The notes under the pieces are model-generated. The model saw only the letters and a program-made list of their open reading frames with translations, was not told the DNA's origin and searched no databases. DNA of 64,000 bases, taken from assembly GCA_032358255.1 (NCBI GenBank), contig JAULBX010010103.1:1-64000 (forward strand), in the 5' to 3' direction. The translations under genes and the position numbers were made by a program. Below, one piece after another: positions 47,201-58,319 of this stretch; the stretch's first letter is position 1, and each line of letters opens with the position of its first letter. Origin of the DNA: Heterotrichella gracilis (taxonomy: Eukaryota > Sar > Xanthophyceae > Tribonematales > Xanthonemataceae).

Positions 47201-50200
47201 AGCAGTATATAGTAGTAGAATGCGCGTACAGTGACAACCTTGGCCCAGTGCATGGATTGCCCTGCATGTGGGCTGCAGTGTGATAAAGCGGGGGGCATTG
47301 CAAGCATGCCTGTCATATGTGCTCCTATAGGTCGTTTCTGCCTGAACCCAAACCCTAAAACCTAGGTCAATTCTGCCTAATTGCTGACCCCTAAGGCCGT
47401 TGGCTACCTCCCCCACTCAATAAAGTAATGGAACCCGCCCTCCTTGCCCCATGTACATATGCACAAGACATGATGGTAATAAAGTCATGTGGCTCAATTG
47501 TTGCCCAATTGCTGCTGAATCGGTGCCCAACTGTTACTTAATCGCTGCTCAAATATTGCTCAGAGCAGTTGTTTGCTAATGCGTCATCAACTCATCCATA
47601 TTGATACGAAACACAGAAACATCATTCCTTGCACCCCGCACTGGACAAGACGTTTGGTCTAGAGTGACGCATGGTGCAACAGGATGTACGTTCCATACTT
47701 CAATGAAAGGAAATAACACCTAAATAAACAGGTAAACTCACAATGATTCCTTGCACCCCGCAGCCGACAAGAGCTTTGGCGTGGAGTGGCGCATATGCTA
47801 TGGCGAGCTTGACCCGCGGCTGCGCCTCAAGGCGGTGGTGCTGCTGGTTGGCACTAACGACCTGCTGGCACAGGACGAGGCGGTAAGTTTGAAACAAGAC
47901 CAGGGCACAAAGTGGGAAAACGAAGTTCAATTTTCCAGGCTTTTCACTTTTTTTTGGCTCTGGAGTGGCACTTGTGCAATGGATAGTTGGATCCCTGCCT
48001 GCGCCTCAAGGCGGTGGTGCTGCTCATTGGCACAAACGACCTGCTGCCACAGGATGAGGCGGTAAGCGCGTGTACAAACCCTATACAATATGGAATAAAT
48101 CGACAAAGTATGTACACAAACCCCCATTTTTAAGGTTGCACACTGCCCAATACCCATGGCCAACGGGTATGAACGCATGCCATGCATGTATGAAAGGATG
48201 TCACGTGCATGGTGCGTTGCGGCAACGCTGGACTGCATGTACTTACATAATGTACACTTACTTATTGGCAATAAGTAAGGTGGTTTTGTGAGTACATGCA
48301 CGTTCAGTTCAGCTTTGCCGCAAGGCAACATGCACATGGCGATACATGAAACCGTTTCGTACATACCCGCAATGCATGTCATGCGCATGCTGCCTCGCCG
48401 ACAGCAGGGTCACTCATTGGGGTTTAGGGTTTAGGGCACTCATGCCCCACCACTTAGAATGCCCAAAAATCTAAAGCCTAAGCAGGCTCACTCCCAGGCT
48501 CTAGACCGGCTGAGGTATCCCAACATCTACAGCCCATCCCACCCCCTGGGTTCCATCAATCTGACCATATCCTGTCCATTCCATCCCCTGAGACACATCC
48601 TCTCCCCTTTTTCCCGCAGCTTGAGCCCACCCCTGGCTACTTCCCCCAGAACATCTCCAGCCGCATAGCCACCATGGCAGCAGACGCACAGGTGCTCAGT
48701 GGAGGCGCGCAGGTAGGGTTTTTAGGATTTAGGGTCTAGGGTTTGGGAGTCTGACCTATAATGAGGGAGGTTAACCTTAAGTTGAAGATGCCCAGGTGCT
48801 CAGCAGAGGCGCTCAGGTAGGGTTGAGGGCTTCTTATTTCTGTATTTGGGAATTTGGTTTAGGTTTGGGTTGTTGTTTGTTAATTTTGGGATTTAGGGGA
48901 GATTAGAGCTTGGAGACGCCCAGGTGCTCCCCGGAGGCGTGCAGGTAGGGATTGAGACTGAGGGTGTAGGGTTTTTGGCATGCCGTATTAGGTGAGCGGG
49001 CGGCGGGCACCGGCGGTGGTTGCCTAAAGAGACCCCGTACGGCACGCCCCCCCTCTCTCCCCGCGGAGCAGGTTTTGTATTTTGGGGTGTAGGGGAGGCG
49101 AGAAGTTGAAGGTGACCAGGTATTTGGGGGAGGCGCGCAGGTAGGGGTTTATTGTTCAGGGTTTAGGGCTTTGGTTGTTTGTGCGAGGTTGGATATGAAG
49201 TTGAATCGCCAGGCGATGCACGCACCCCAGGGCTACCTATAGCTTTTGAGATACAGGGGTCAGGGCTTATGGTGTTTGTCATTAAATCACGATTGTGGGA
49301 GGTTGGAAATGGATATGATGTGTGGTTCTCAGGGCTGCTGGTAGGTTTTTTGCCATCTGTTGCTTTTAGTGCTGGCTGCTTGCCATAGATATGCCAAGCA
49401 GGCAGCGTTTGAGCAATAGGTAGCCAATATGAGAAACAATACAAAACAGGTGGCCAAAACATTAGGTAACTAAAACCAATACGCAAATGACATTGCGCCC
49501 ACCTTGCTCAACCCTTGCACAGAGGCCCAAAAATAAAGCCAGTGCATCTCAGGGCTACCTGTCGTTTTGCCGCTGGCTGGCTGCTTGCTGTGGATGACTT
49601 AGTGCCTCTCCGTTCCCACTTCCAATATATGCCTCATTGGTGTTGCTGCAACTGGTGGCTGTGATGCCCAACCACCCACGTGGCTGCACCAATGAAGCAG
49701 ACTGCAAGGCGGGTGTGGAGGAGCAGTCGGCCATGTGCGGCAAGCCACCAGCCAGCGCCAAAACAGCAGGTAGCCAGGAGTTGGGTAGCCAAATGGGTTG
49801 CCAAAGAGTGAGGTAGTCAGAAGCTGGAGATGCGTAGGTGCTCAAGGGAGGCGTGCAGGCAGGGTGAAGTGTGCAGGACTGAGGGGTTTTGTACTCTATG
49901 TGATGTCAGAGGGGCTACCTGTTGTTTTGGCGTTGCCTGCCTGCCATGGATGTCCCATTGTACCTCGCCATAATTGCTTTGAACGTCATTGGTGTTGCGT
50001 CGTTGGTGGCTTGGATGCCCAGCGCTGTGCACCTATGATGCCACCTGCAAGGCAATTTTGACGAGGTATACCTTGGGACATCCATGGCGAGGAGGCCGCG
50101 GCAAAGCAATAGCTTTGACCTAGGTAGCAAAACCCATTAGGTAGCCAAAAGAATGGTCAGCAAAGTCAAAGAGTCACTACCTAATGGGTTTGGCTTTAGG

Positions 50201-51722
50201 TCACAGGTCCTAGGTCAAAGTCCTAGATCAAAGTGTTGCTACCTAGGTCAACCCTCAACACAGATGACCACAGGTATAGCAAGCATAATTTACTTACAGA
50301 ATTGTTGAAGGGGCATGCATTCACCAACGTGAGCTTTCCCTGGGCTTGGTTGCCATGGCATTTATTTCCCCAGACAAGTTGACATAAAAATGAAATGTTG
50401 ATAACTTTTTGCACAGAGTGAGTTGGTACGCGTTGTTGCATTCAACTAGTTACTTTTGCCTCTCTCAATGTGCTTGCAAAACCTTAGTTGCTATAACGCA
50501 TGTCTTGGGCACATATTGGTCCAAAAGTGCCACGTCACAGCTGACGTGGCACCCAGTTACCGGGCCTCAGGGGGGTGGGGAAATGAAATGCCATGTGGGG
50601 TGACCCCACTCGGTCACGGAAGGCCCTACATGGATCACCCATCACCCACCACTTACCATCCAATCACCACAACCCACCCAGGTGTTTGTGGTGGGGTTGC
50701 TGCCACGTGGCGACCCTGGAGGTCAATGCGTATTTTTGCCCAATTATGTATTATTATGCGTAACATTATCACCTGTCGACGTAATGACTATTGCAACCGC
50801 CACTAGGTGTTTGTGGTGGGGCTGCTGCCTCTTGGGGACCCTTCCACATCCAGCAACAACCTGGAGAAATCACCGTACATGGGGCGCCTGAGCAATGGCA
50901 ATACACCTGTCAAGAAATTTTATGCCATTCAACAATCTGGGCACAACCATCTGCCTAGTTCTTCTCGTTGATATGTACCAGCCAATTTCATGCAACCACT
51001 TACCACTTATTATCCATCCCCAGGTGTTTGTTGTGGGGCTGCTGCCACGCGGAGATCCTGCAACCTCCGGCAACAACCTAGAAAAATCACCCTACATGGG
51101 GCGCCTGAGCGACGTGAATGCCAACCTCCAAGCCAATGCCACCCAAGGGGGGTACACATACATCGACTGCGGGGAGCGGTTTGTGACCCAGCAGGTGCGT
51201 GACTGTAGTGATTGTGGATTCCAGAAGGATTTGAGGTACCCTTTTAGGGTTTCTGCATGTTGCTGAACCCTATCTTGTGTGTGCTGTAGAGCTCTGCTGC
51301 GGTGCTTAACCCCAACCTCTGTGTGCTGTAGGGTTATGATGTGATGCTAAACCCTAATGTGTGTGCGCTGTAGGGTTTTAGTGCGGCGCTGAACCTCAAC
51401 CTGGTGAACAACGACGACTGGCTGCACCCTTTTAGGGACTATGCACATCGTTGAACCCTATTTTGTGTGCGCTGTAGGGTTCTGGTGCGGTGCTGAACCC
51501 TGACCTGGCGAACAACTGCGAGTGGCTGCACCCTTCTAGGATTTCTGCTCGTTGCTAAACTCTACCTTGTGTGCGCTGCAGGGCTCTGGTGCAGTGCTGA
51601 ACCCCAACCTGGTGAACAACGACGACTGGCTGCACCCCAATACCCTAGGGATGCGCGTGCTGTCCAACTGCTTGTACCCCTACCTCAAGCAAGCACTCCC
51701 TCAGCTGCCTGCGGGGTGCTGA
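44279..51722 (+). CDS. Proline-rich SGNH hydrolase (PAF-AH 1b-like), N-terminus uncertain
   Basis: Probable extracellular or cell-wall hydrolase. Firm exons: 45198-46208, 46481-46554, 46796-46967, 47764-47882, 48620-48712, 51024-51194 and 51582-51722. The upstream exon ending at 44441 (coding AAYDALHPG) fits in phase 1. The first long exon encodes about 170 residues rich in Ser, Asn and Gly, then about 150 of Pro-rich sequence resembling pherophorins and other hydroxyproline-rich wall proteins. The C-terminal SGNH domain shows the Ser block DVVFLGDSIFEAY, the Asn block AVVLLVGTNDLL, the FVVGLLPRGD strand typical of PAF acetylhydrolase 1b, and the Asp-His block DDWLHPNTLG. Substrate is unknown; lipid or polysaccharide ester hydrolysis is likely. 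Stop is TGA at 51720. No clear signal peptide was found, so the true 5' end may be further upstream. Confidence 0.75.
44375..44890 (+). repeat. 148 bp tandem repeat of exon plus intron, four exon copies
   Basis: The exon end coding SWAAPSSTQAAYDALHP and its CACCCAG-GTAGG donor occurs four times, ending at about 44441, 44589, 44737 and 44885. The two identical-length units of 148 bases also include the AT-rich intron. Copies differ by only a few bases, so the array is young. All four exons stay open and any one could be the spliced one. Confidence 0.9.
47085..47170 (+). pseudogene. Echo of GDS exon end
   Basis: About 80 bases after exon 46796-46967 repeat its end (ADKVFQACFGSQVGVN to FGIAG) and the donor, with few changes. 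It lacks the GDS catalytic part and an evident acceptor. Confidence 0.85.
47955..48065 (+). pseudogene. Echo of GTND exon
   Basis: Repeats exon 47764-47882 from the EWRICYG region to the donor; the LKAVVLLIGTNDLLPQDEA part is open. A stop lies just upstream of that part. An additional fragment of the exon start lies at about 47625-47665. Confidence 0.8.
48775..49870 (+). pseudogene. Four echoes of exon 48620-48712 end
   Basis: Copies of the last 40 bases (coding AQVLSGGAQ) with the GCAGGTAGGG or similar donor occur near 48785-48820, 48905-48948, 49102-49147 and 49818-49865. The interval sizes vary and telomere-like sequence lies between some of them. Confidence 0.75.
49553..49775. repeat. 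Foldback element with 36-base arms
   Basis: Arms 49553-49588 and 49740-49775, starting GGCTACCTG, are reverse complements with a few mismatches, around about 150 bases. A related arm starts at about 49912 and pairs in part with sequence near 50060-50130; a weaker relative begins near 49331. This suggests a small MITE-like family confined to this intron. Confidence 0.65.
50100..50255. repeat. Nested inverted repeats with CCTAGG cores
   Basis: GACCTAGGTAGC near 50119 and its reverse complement GCTACCTAGGTC near 50238 enclose a second pair built on CCCATTAGGTAG and CTACCTAATGGG. Probably the decayed right end of the neighbouring foldback family. Confidence 0.6.
50680..50905 (+). pseudogene. Two echoes of the LLPRGD exon
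   Basis: 50681-50725 copies the start of exon 51024-51194 (VFVVGLLPRGDP coding). 50803-50900 copies its first 95 bases through SNNLEKSPYMGRLS, with LPRGD changed to LPLGD. Both follow a CAGG- or TAGG-type acceptor. Confidence 0.85.
51275..51545 (+). pseudogene. Serial echoes of last hydrolase exon start
   Basis: Four copies of the GTGTGCGCTGTAG/CAG acceptor region and the SGAVLNPNLVNNDDWLHP-coding start, near 51280-51310, 51325-51360, 51361-51440 and 51470-51545. The last two reach the catalytic Asp-His codons and then diverge. All lie directly upstream of the true exon. Confidence 0.85.
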
Positions 51723-54045
51723 TCCATAGTATACCATCTATGCGCCAATGGCCTGGCTTGTATCGGTAGGAGGTAGAATCAGATGTGCTTATGTTCCTCC
51801 AAAGCACCCCCATGGGGCGATTACACAGACGCCTCTACAAGGAAGGTTTGGGGTTTAGGGTCTAGTGTTAGGGTGTAGGGTTTGAGGTTTAGGCTTTAGG
51901 CTTCCTTCAGACAGCGCTTGACCTCAGCTGCCCCAGGCAAGCTGACCAGTGCTTGACCCATGTACATCTAAGTACATCCCGTGGCCGCCGCCGCTATCCC
52001 ATTGAGTGCGCCAAGGCGTGAAGGCCGCACAAGATAGTATGTGTGCGTGAATATCAGCTGGCGGTGTCTTTTACTAAGACACTACCCCTTTTCAGTGTGA
52101 AGTACTTGTAGAATACTGGCTGTTGCAGACATTGAAGCTCGCATGGTACCGCCATGGTGTACCCTGCATGCCGACATCTTCCACGTTGTGGCATACCACT
52201 GTCTTTTTTGTTGCATCTCTGGCAGTACAGTACCTGTATTTAGTTTCCAGGAAACATTGCGCTGCTTTGCTAATTTGGCTCAGGACTATATTTGGTGCAA
52301 GGTATCATCTTTAGGGTATAGGGTATCATTGTGTGTACCCAGGGTGAGCCGTGGCACTGCTCTTTCCCCATATCTGTACTGGATCACTGCTGTTGATATG
52401 CAGACGGACCATTGCAGGAAAAAGGCACATGGTGATTGAAGTACCCCTATGGTGTCTTTCAAGCAGGCGGGGGGGTTGACAGGGTTTAGGGTGTGTCAAG
52501 AATTTGCTCACCGCAACAAAGGTAACGCGTTTGCACTTTTGTTGATCCTACGTATTAGCTCAATGTAAACGTCATCAAACAACGGTGGCTGTTGGCACGC
52601 ATTATGACGCCAACATGGCTAGGTGGACAGTGGGGTGCCAGCATCGTTGGGGCATCCAATCTCGCTTTCCCCTCGTGTGCATGGGCGCACACACGCCACA
52701 TCACAACTGTTGTTGACAAGTCTCCAGAAGGCTTCTAAGCCGGGTAGTCTGCTGGTGTTGCACCATGCCGCTGTATTATCGAAAAACGCCATGTCCCCTG
52801 TACAATATATGGAGATGGCCTGAAATGGCACCCACATTTTCGGTTCCCGCCAAGAATGCAGAAGCCCAAGAAATTAATTACATAATCTTTTTAGGGTTGG
52901 AACGACTTGGTGGCTTTTGAGGGGAACACGCCCAAAACCCACCTAAAAGGGTTGCTCCAGTACGTATACGTGTACAAGAAACTATTGTGTCAGCTCGCTA
53001 TCAAACAGCAGTTTGTTGCATGCCTGCGCTACGGACTGTTAAACTCCACACCACATCGCGAGAAGTAGTGCTGCTTTACACTCCTGCTGATTGACCACAG
53101 CTGTCTGGGGCACAAATTTTGGACCGTGGCACGTACTTCTGCTGTGGTGTCGGTCAACAACTGGCAACTGCGGCTACCAAAGCCGGCAGTCAGGCCCAGG
53201 ATAACGCAAACGATGCCCGCCTGCTGTTACAAACGACGAGTCTGGTCTGCCTAACGTGGGACAGGGCTGCAGCAGTACCAACAAAACAGCAGTTAGATAT
53301 TCACAGGCCTTGTATTGCTGGAGTGGCTGCTGAGCCAGGCTTTGTGGTACTACTTTCAAGTCCTGGAAGATGTATCTGGTGAACAAGCTGAAGAGGAGCT
53401 TAAAGGGTTCCAAGTCTGACAGGTATTGTGTTTGTGACCTGGAGTAGATGCGACTACAGAATAGCACGACTGGGTGGGGTTGTTTTACCATGTTCCTCGT
53501 TTATCTCAGCAAACCATCGTGCCATCAAAGGCAATCGAGGGTTAGGTAGTGTTGTCATTGGCAGGGACAGTGGCTTTACCGTCTGTTTTGCTTTGGTGTC
53601 GTTTGACCCTAGTTTCGATGCATATGAGTCTCGGTCCAGGTTTAAACCCACTGCCACGCCGTTTCACCTGCACGAGCTTTGCACCAACTTCCAGAAGTTA
53701 TTGGCTGGCTGGTGAACGAGCCTGGGCCATGGTTGTTTCCACTAGCCCCCCAAGCATCCACCCGTGCCCTAGACAGCCAACAAAAGGCTTGTGCTTAACC
53801 CACCTTGGGGACACCAACACCCACAACGGTGGCCCCTGAGCCTCTGCGCCGTGTAGTCTCTTTGTTTCCTCACATCAGCCGCACCAGAAGTAGCAACCCT
53901 TTGGAACCTCTCTCGCCTGTCTGCCTTGGTTCACAAACAACCCTGCTGACTGTACCCATGGGACCCCTCCTCTACCTTGGGTGATAAACAACCTCTACCT
54001 TGGGTGACAAACAACCTTGCCAAGTGCACCCCAATGCTGCCGCAG
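51723..54045. other. Intergenic: hydrolase to kinase
   Basis: 2.3 kb. I found no assignable protein. A stretch from about 52900 to 53720 has codon-like texture in several interrupted frames and could be a decayed transposon, but no diagnostic motif is visible. The kinase promoter and 5' exon may lie at the right end. Confidence 0.4.
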
Positions 54046-54458
54046 TGCCAGTGCCAGTGATAGCACCACAAGCAGCGTGGGAGAGTCCTATTCCTTTGCA
54101 AATGGCAGCGTGGTGGAGGCTGGGCGCACGCTGCGTGCCCAGGAGCAGCCAGCCTACAAGGCTGGCTGGAACCCTATCGACGACGATGTCACAGACTCAG
54201 TCGCGCCCAGTGGAACAGGTAGCAACTGCTCTCATACCCAGGGTGCTCAAAACCCTCATACCCTGGGTGCATAAACCCTCACAGTCCTGGGTGCAAAACC
54301 CTCATAGCCCTGGGTTCAAAATCCTTACAGCACTGGGTGCTCGCAACCCGCACAGCCCAGCTTGCATATCCTCATACTCTGGGCGCAAACCCTCTGTCTC
54401 CGAGTCTCAACACCTCCAGCAGCTGCACATGCCACACTACTCTTGCGCACACATACAC

Positions 54459-54501
<43 letters not shown>

Positions 54502-57500
54502 ACACACATGCGCGTTCATAGGAACGGCTCGATACATACCAACCAAGGCGAGGCTGGGCGCTGCCACCCACACCACATGCCCACCCTCCACCCACACCCA
54601 CACCCTCCACCCACACCACTACCCACACAGCACTTCACAACACACACCCATTTTAAATCCCCCTCTGCTGGGTCGCAGGTTACCCGGACCTGCCACAGGA
54701 CCAGCCCGATGCAGCCCCCACAGAATCCCCAGGCGCAGCCATCGCCCGACACATGCAGGGGCTGGGCGTGCAGGGGGGCATGGGCGCAACGGTGGCGCAC
54801 AATGGCAGCAACCCGGGCGGTGATTTGCAGCTGCCAGACCAAAACCCGGGCGCAACGGTGGCCTTGCATGGCAAGGAGGACGGGGCTGAAGCGCATGCGC
54901 ACGCGCAACAACCGCACCTTGTGAGTTTCTCGGGGTCTTTCAGCTGGCCCTGCAGCAGCGGGGAGCGGATGATGTCGGTGGAGTGGCCCGCACAGCAAGG
55001 TACACAGCAGGGTACCTGGGCGGCAAGAACCCCACGTGGTTGCCCAAAATGCTGGGAATCAAGACTCTGACCAAAAAGCCTAATGGAAACTTAAGTGCCA
55101 AATAATAAACCTGCTCTGGAAACTTAAAGAATAACCGCACCTCATGAGCGCCGCAGGGTCTTTCAGCAGCGGGGAGAGGATGGCGTCTGAAAACACGAAA
55201 CAAACAAAACTTAAACCAAGCTTGTGAGCTTCTCAGGATCCTTCAGCTGGCGCCTTGCGAGGGGTGGCGACGGATGGCGCGGTGGCAAACCCCACCACCG
55301 CTTCATGGGGAACCTGCCTGCCTCACCTTCAACCCCTCTGCCCCCCCGCAGGCGAGCCCACCGCCGCCGCCGCCCCCGCACCTCCCTCGCAGCCGCCCAC
55401 CCCCGCGCTCGCCACCCCTGCTGTGGCCAGCAGCAGCCCTGGCAGCAGTCCCGATGGCAGCTTTGAGGCGAGTAGGGAGATGATGGAGCGGGTAGCCACG
55501 GCTGCCATGGATGCTCAGGACCGGTACAAGGTGCTGCGCCAGATTGACAAGGGGACCTTTGGGCGGGTGTGCCTGGCGGTGAAGAAGTCGACTGGCGAGC
55601 AGGTGGGTGGGGTGGTGGTGGTGGTATTGGCTGGAATGGTGGTGTGCATGGCGGTTGGGGTGGGTGTGGTGGGCAGCACCGGCACAAGGTGCTGCGCCAG
55701 ATCGAAAAGGGGACCTTTGGGCGGGTGTGCCTGGCAGTGAAGAAGTCAACCGGGGAGCAGGTGGGTGGTGATGGTGGCGGTGGTGGTGGTGGTGGGTGGG
55801 GATTAATGGGGACACCGGGTTTTGAGCAGCGGGCTGCGGAACGGGCCTGGCATGGGTGGGAGGTGGTGGGTGTAGGATGGGGGAGCGGGCTCAGTGCGTG
55901 CAGAGACTCTCACTCATCCTCGTGGCTGGGTGCTGCTGCGACGTTAGTGATGCTGGCTGACGGGTGTCATATGCCGGTGCAACATGCAGTCACGTCACAT
56001 TAAATCACCACACTTGTCCACTCGCACACAATGCAATGTTGCCCTTCATGTTCCCGCCATGCATCCCACATCCTCCTCGCCCTCACCTCCCGCCCTCCTC
56101 CCAGGTTGCCATCAAGTATGTTGCCAAGGCTCGCAAGGTGACCACTTACATGAAGAGGGAGGTGTTCAACCTACGGCTGTGCACGGGGCACCCAAACATC
56201 ATAGGTAGGGTTTTTTCGCCTATTTGAACCCCAACCTCGGGTTGGACAAATGCCCACATGAACCCTAAAGTCATAGGGTTAAGTCAAAGTATGGGTTTAG
56301 GGTATGTTGCCAAGGCTCGCAAGGTAACCGCTAACATGAAGCGGGAGGTGTTCAACCTGCGGCTGTGCACGGGGCACCCAAACATCATAGGTAGGGTTAC
56401 CAATGCCTATATGAACCCTAGCATTGTGATCAAGCTCGGACAAATGCCCGCATGAACCCTACATAAGTAGGGGTCTCCAACGTACCTTATAGCCCAATGG
56501 AACCCTAGCTTTGTGGCCAGATTTGGGGTAATGGGCATGTGGGCCACCAAGTTGACATCATACACACGCCTTGCCGCCACACACCCTAACCCAAACCCTG
56601 AACCCTGCGCTGAAGTTCCACCAGCTGTTCCTCACAAACCGAGAGCTTGCTTGCCACACACCCTAATTTCAAACCCAAACCCTGCCCTAGGGTTCCACGA
56701 GCTGTTCCTCACCGACAAGGAGCTGGCCATGGTGATGGATTATGCGGGGGGCGGGAATTTGGCGGATTTTGTGCGCAATAATGGGCCCCTCACGGAGCAC
56801 AGCGCCAAGTTTGTTTTCCAGCAGCTGGTTGCGGCTGTGGACTTTTGGAGCAGCAAGGGAGTGGCCAACAGGTGTGGCAGGGGTGGAATGGGTGGGGTGC
56901 TGTACATAGAAGTGGGACATGGGGGTTTGCTATATAGCAGTTTTTGTGCTCAAATATAGGCGCCTCTGCAGAGCGCCAACTTGTTGTTCCAACACGGCCC
57001 ACAAGCACAGCATCGTTTTTTGTCATTTTGTTTTATTTTCGTGTTCTGCTCCCTCACGGGCCCACCATCGCTAAGCAAACAGGGGATTTGGGGTTTTGGG
57101 CTGGTTTCAAAGTGGGCAATGGCGTCAGAGTTGCCTGTGGTTCCAAGAAAACGCGGCGGGCAAGGCAAGGAAAAGCCTTCAAACACCCTAAAGCAAACCC
57201 AGAACCCTAAACCCTGTCCTCTGCAGGGACATCAAGCTTGAGAACCTGCTCCTGGACCTCACCTCAGCCGACTACCCAGTGCTCAAAGTGTGCGATTTTG
57301 GCATGGCCAAGAACCAAATGGTGGACAGCGCACCCGATAGTGTGGTTGGCACCCCCATCTACCTGGCTCCCGAGGTGCTTTCGGGTCTGAAATATGATGG
57401 GCTCAAGGCGGATGTGTGGTCCTGCGGGGTGGCGCTCTACTCCATGCTGCACGGGAAGTGAGTGGCATTAAAGACCCTTTGGCAAACCCTAGTCAGGCGG

Positions 57501-58319
57501 CGGCCATTCAATGCGGCACGGCATGTGGCATCAACCACCCTATGCTACCTCCCCCTTGTGCACTGCGCTCCACCTTCCTCACCCTCCACCCACGTGCACT
57601 TGGCTGAACCCTAAAGCCCTGACCCTATGTGTTTACCCCCTCCTCCCCTCCCCTTCCCCAGGTACCCCTTTGACAGTTTCACCGCTGGCAAGGACAAGAA
57701 GCACCTGCCCACAATGTACAAGGCGGTCAAAGATGGGAACTTCACCACAGCGGATGACCTGTCCGAGGAGTGTGTGTGAGTAGATGGTGGATGGCGGGTG
57801 TGTGCATGCGAATTGTGGCACATGGGGATTGTAGTACTGAACAATGAGATTTAATAGAAAAAGGTCTTTACCCTTCATTCGCCTTCCCTTTCCCCTTGCA
57901 GCGCTGATCCAAGTGGACCCCGCCAAACACCCATCCATACTAGACATCATGCAGCACGACTGGTTCAAAGACACCTCCGTCCCCACCTCCTCCCACAGTC
58001 CCTTTCCTAGGGTCCTGTAATGCAGGGCAGAGACCTAGACAGCAGTAATCATACAGGCGCTGAACCCTCCCCCCTCCTCCCCTTCCCTTGCAGCGCCATG
58101 CTCCACCTGCTAATCCAAGTGGACCCTGCCAAGCGGCCATCCATACGCGACATCATGCAGCACGACTGGTTCAAAAGCAACTCAGCAATCCCCAACGCAG
58201 CCGAGGCGGCACAGCAGCTTAATCTGTGGTTGCTGGACCGCACCCCCGCACCGGGGGTCCAAGGGGAGAATGAGATCCTGGAGGTGATGCAGGTGGCGGA
58301 GCTCATCTGGAGCGTGTAA
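54046..58319 (+). CDS. SnRK2-like Ser/Thr protein kinase, 5' end uncertain
   Basis: Cytosolic or nuclear kinase of the CAMK/SnRK group. Kinase exons: 55352-55602, 56105-56204, 56691-56871, 57227-57458, 57662-57775 and 58094-58319, ending in TAA. Upstream exons 54046-54218 and 54679-54920 join each other in phase and encode a low-complexity N-terminal region; their link to 55352 is not settled. Subdomains in order: P-loop [29 protein letters not shown] with the catalytic Lys, [14 protein letters not shown], catalytic loop [52 protein letters not shown], and [13 protein letters not shown]. The closest family is plant SnRK2. The usual HRD reads NRD, formed across the splice junction. The long N-terminal extension is not typical of SnRK2. 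No start codon could be fixed. Confidence 0.8.
54459..54508. repeat. CA dinucleotide microsatellite
   Basis: About 50 bases of CA repeat with one interruption, inside an intron of the kinase gene. Confidence 0.95.
55677..55760 (+). pseudogene. Intact echo of P-loop exon (possible alternative exon)
   Basis: 84 bases, preceded by GGGCAG and followed by GTGGGT, code a complete P-loop ([20 protein letters not shown] and the following TGEQ). Its length is a multiple of three and both borders are phase 0, the same as the true exon's donor. It differs from the true exon by about seven bases. It could be spliced in as an extra in-frame cassette; replacement of the whole longer exon is less likely. 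Confidence 0.75.
56303..56395 (+). pseudogene. Echo of kinase exon 56105-56204
   Basis: Repeats the exon from YVAKARKV through TGHPNIIG and the donor, open throughout, but lacks the codons for the catalytic Lys (VAIK). A related echo of the next exon start ([12 protein letters not shown]) lies at about 56610-56665. Confidence 0.85.
57900..57985 (+). pseudogene. Echo of last kinase exon
   Basis: A TTGCAG acceptor followed by about 70 bases copies [20 protein letters not shown] of the true last exon with a few substitutions (KHPSILD). It is about 190 bases upstream of the true exon. Confidence 0.85.

Noticed and set aside
52900-53720. Transposase remnant (piggyBac-like was considered)
   Set aside because: No catalytic or terminal motif could be identified in any frame; it is left as unassigned intergenic sequence.
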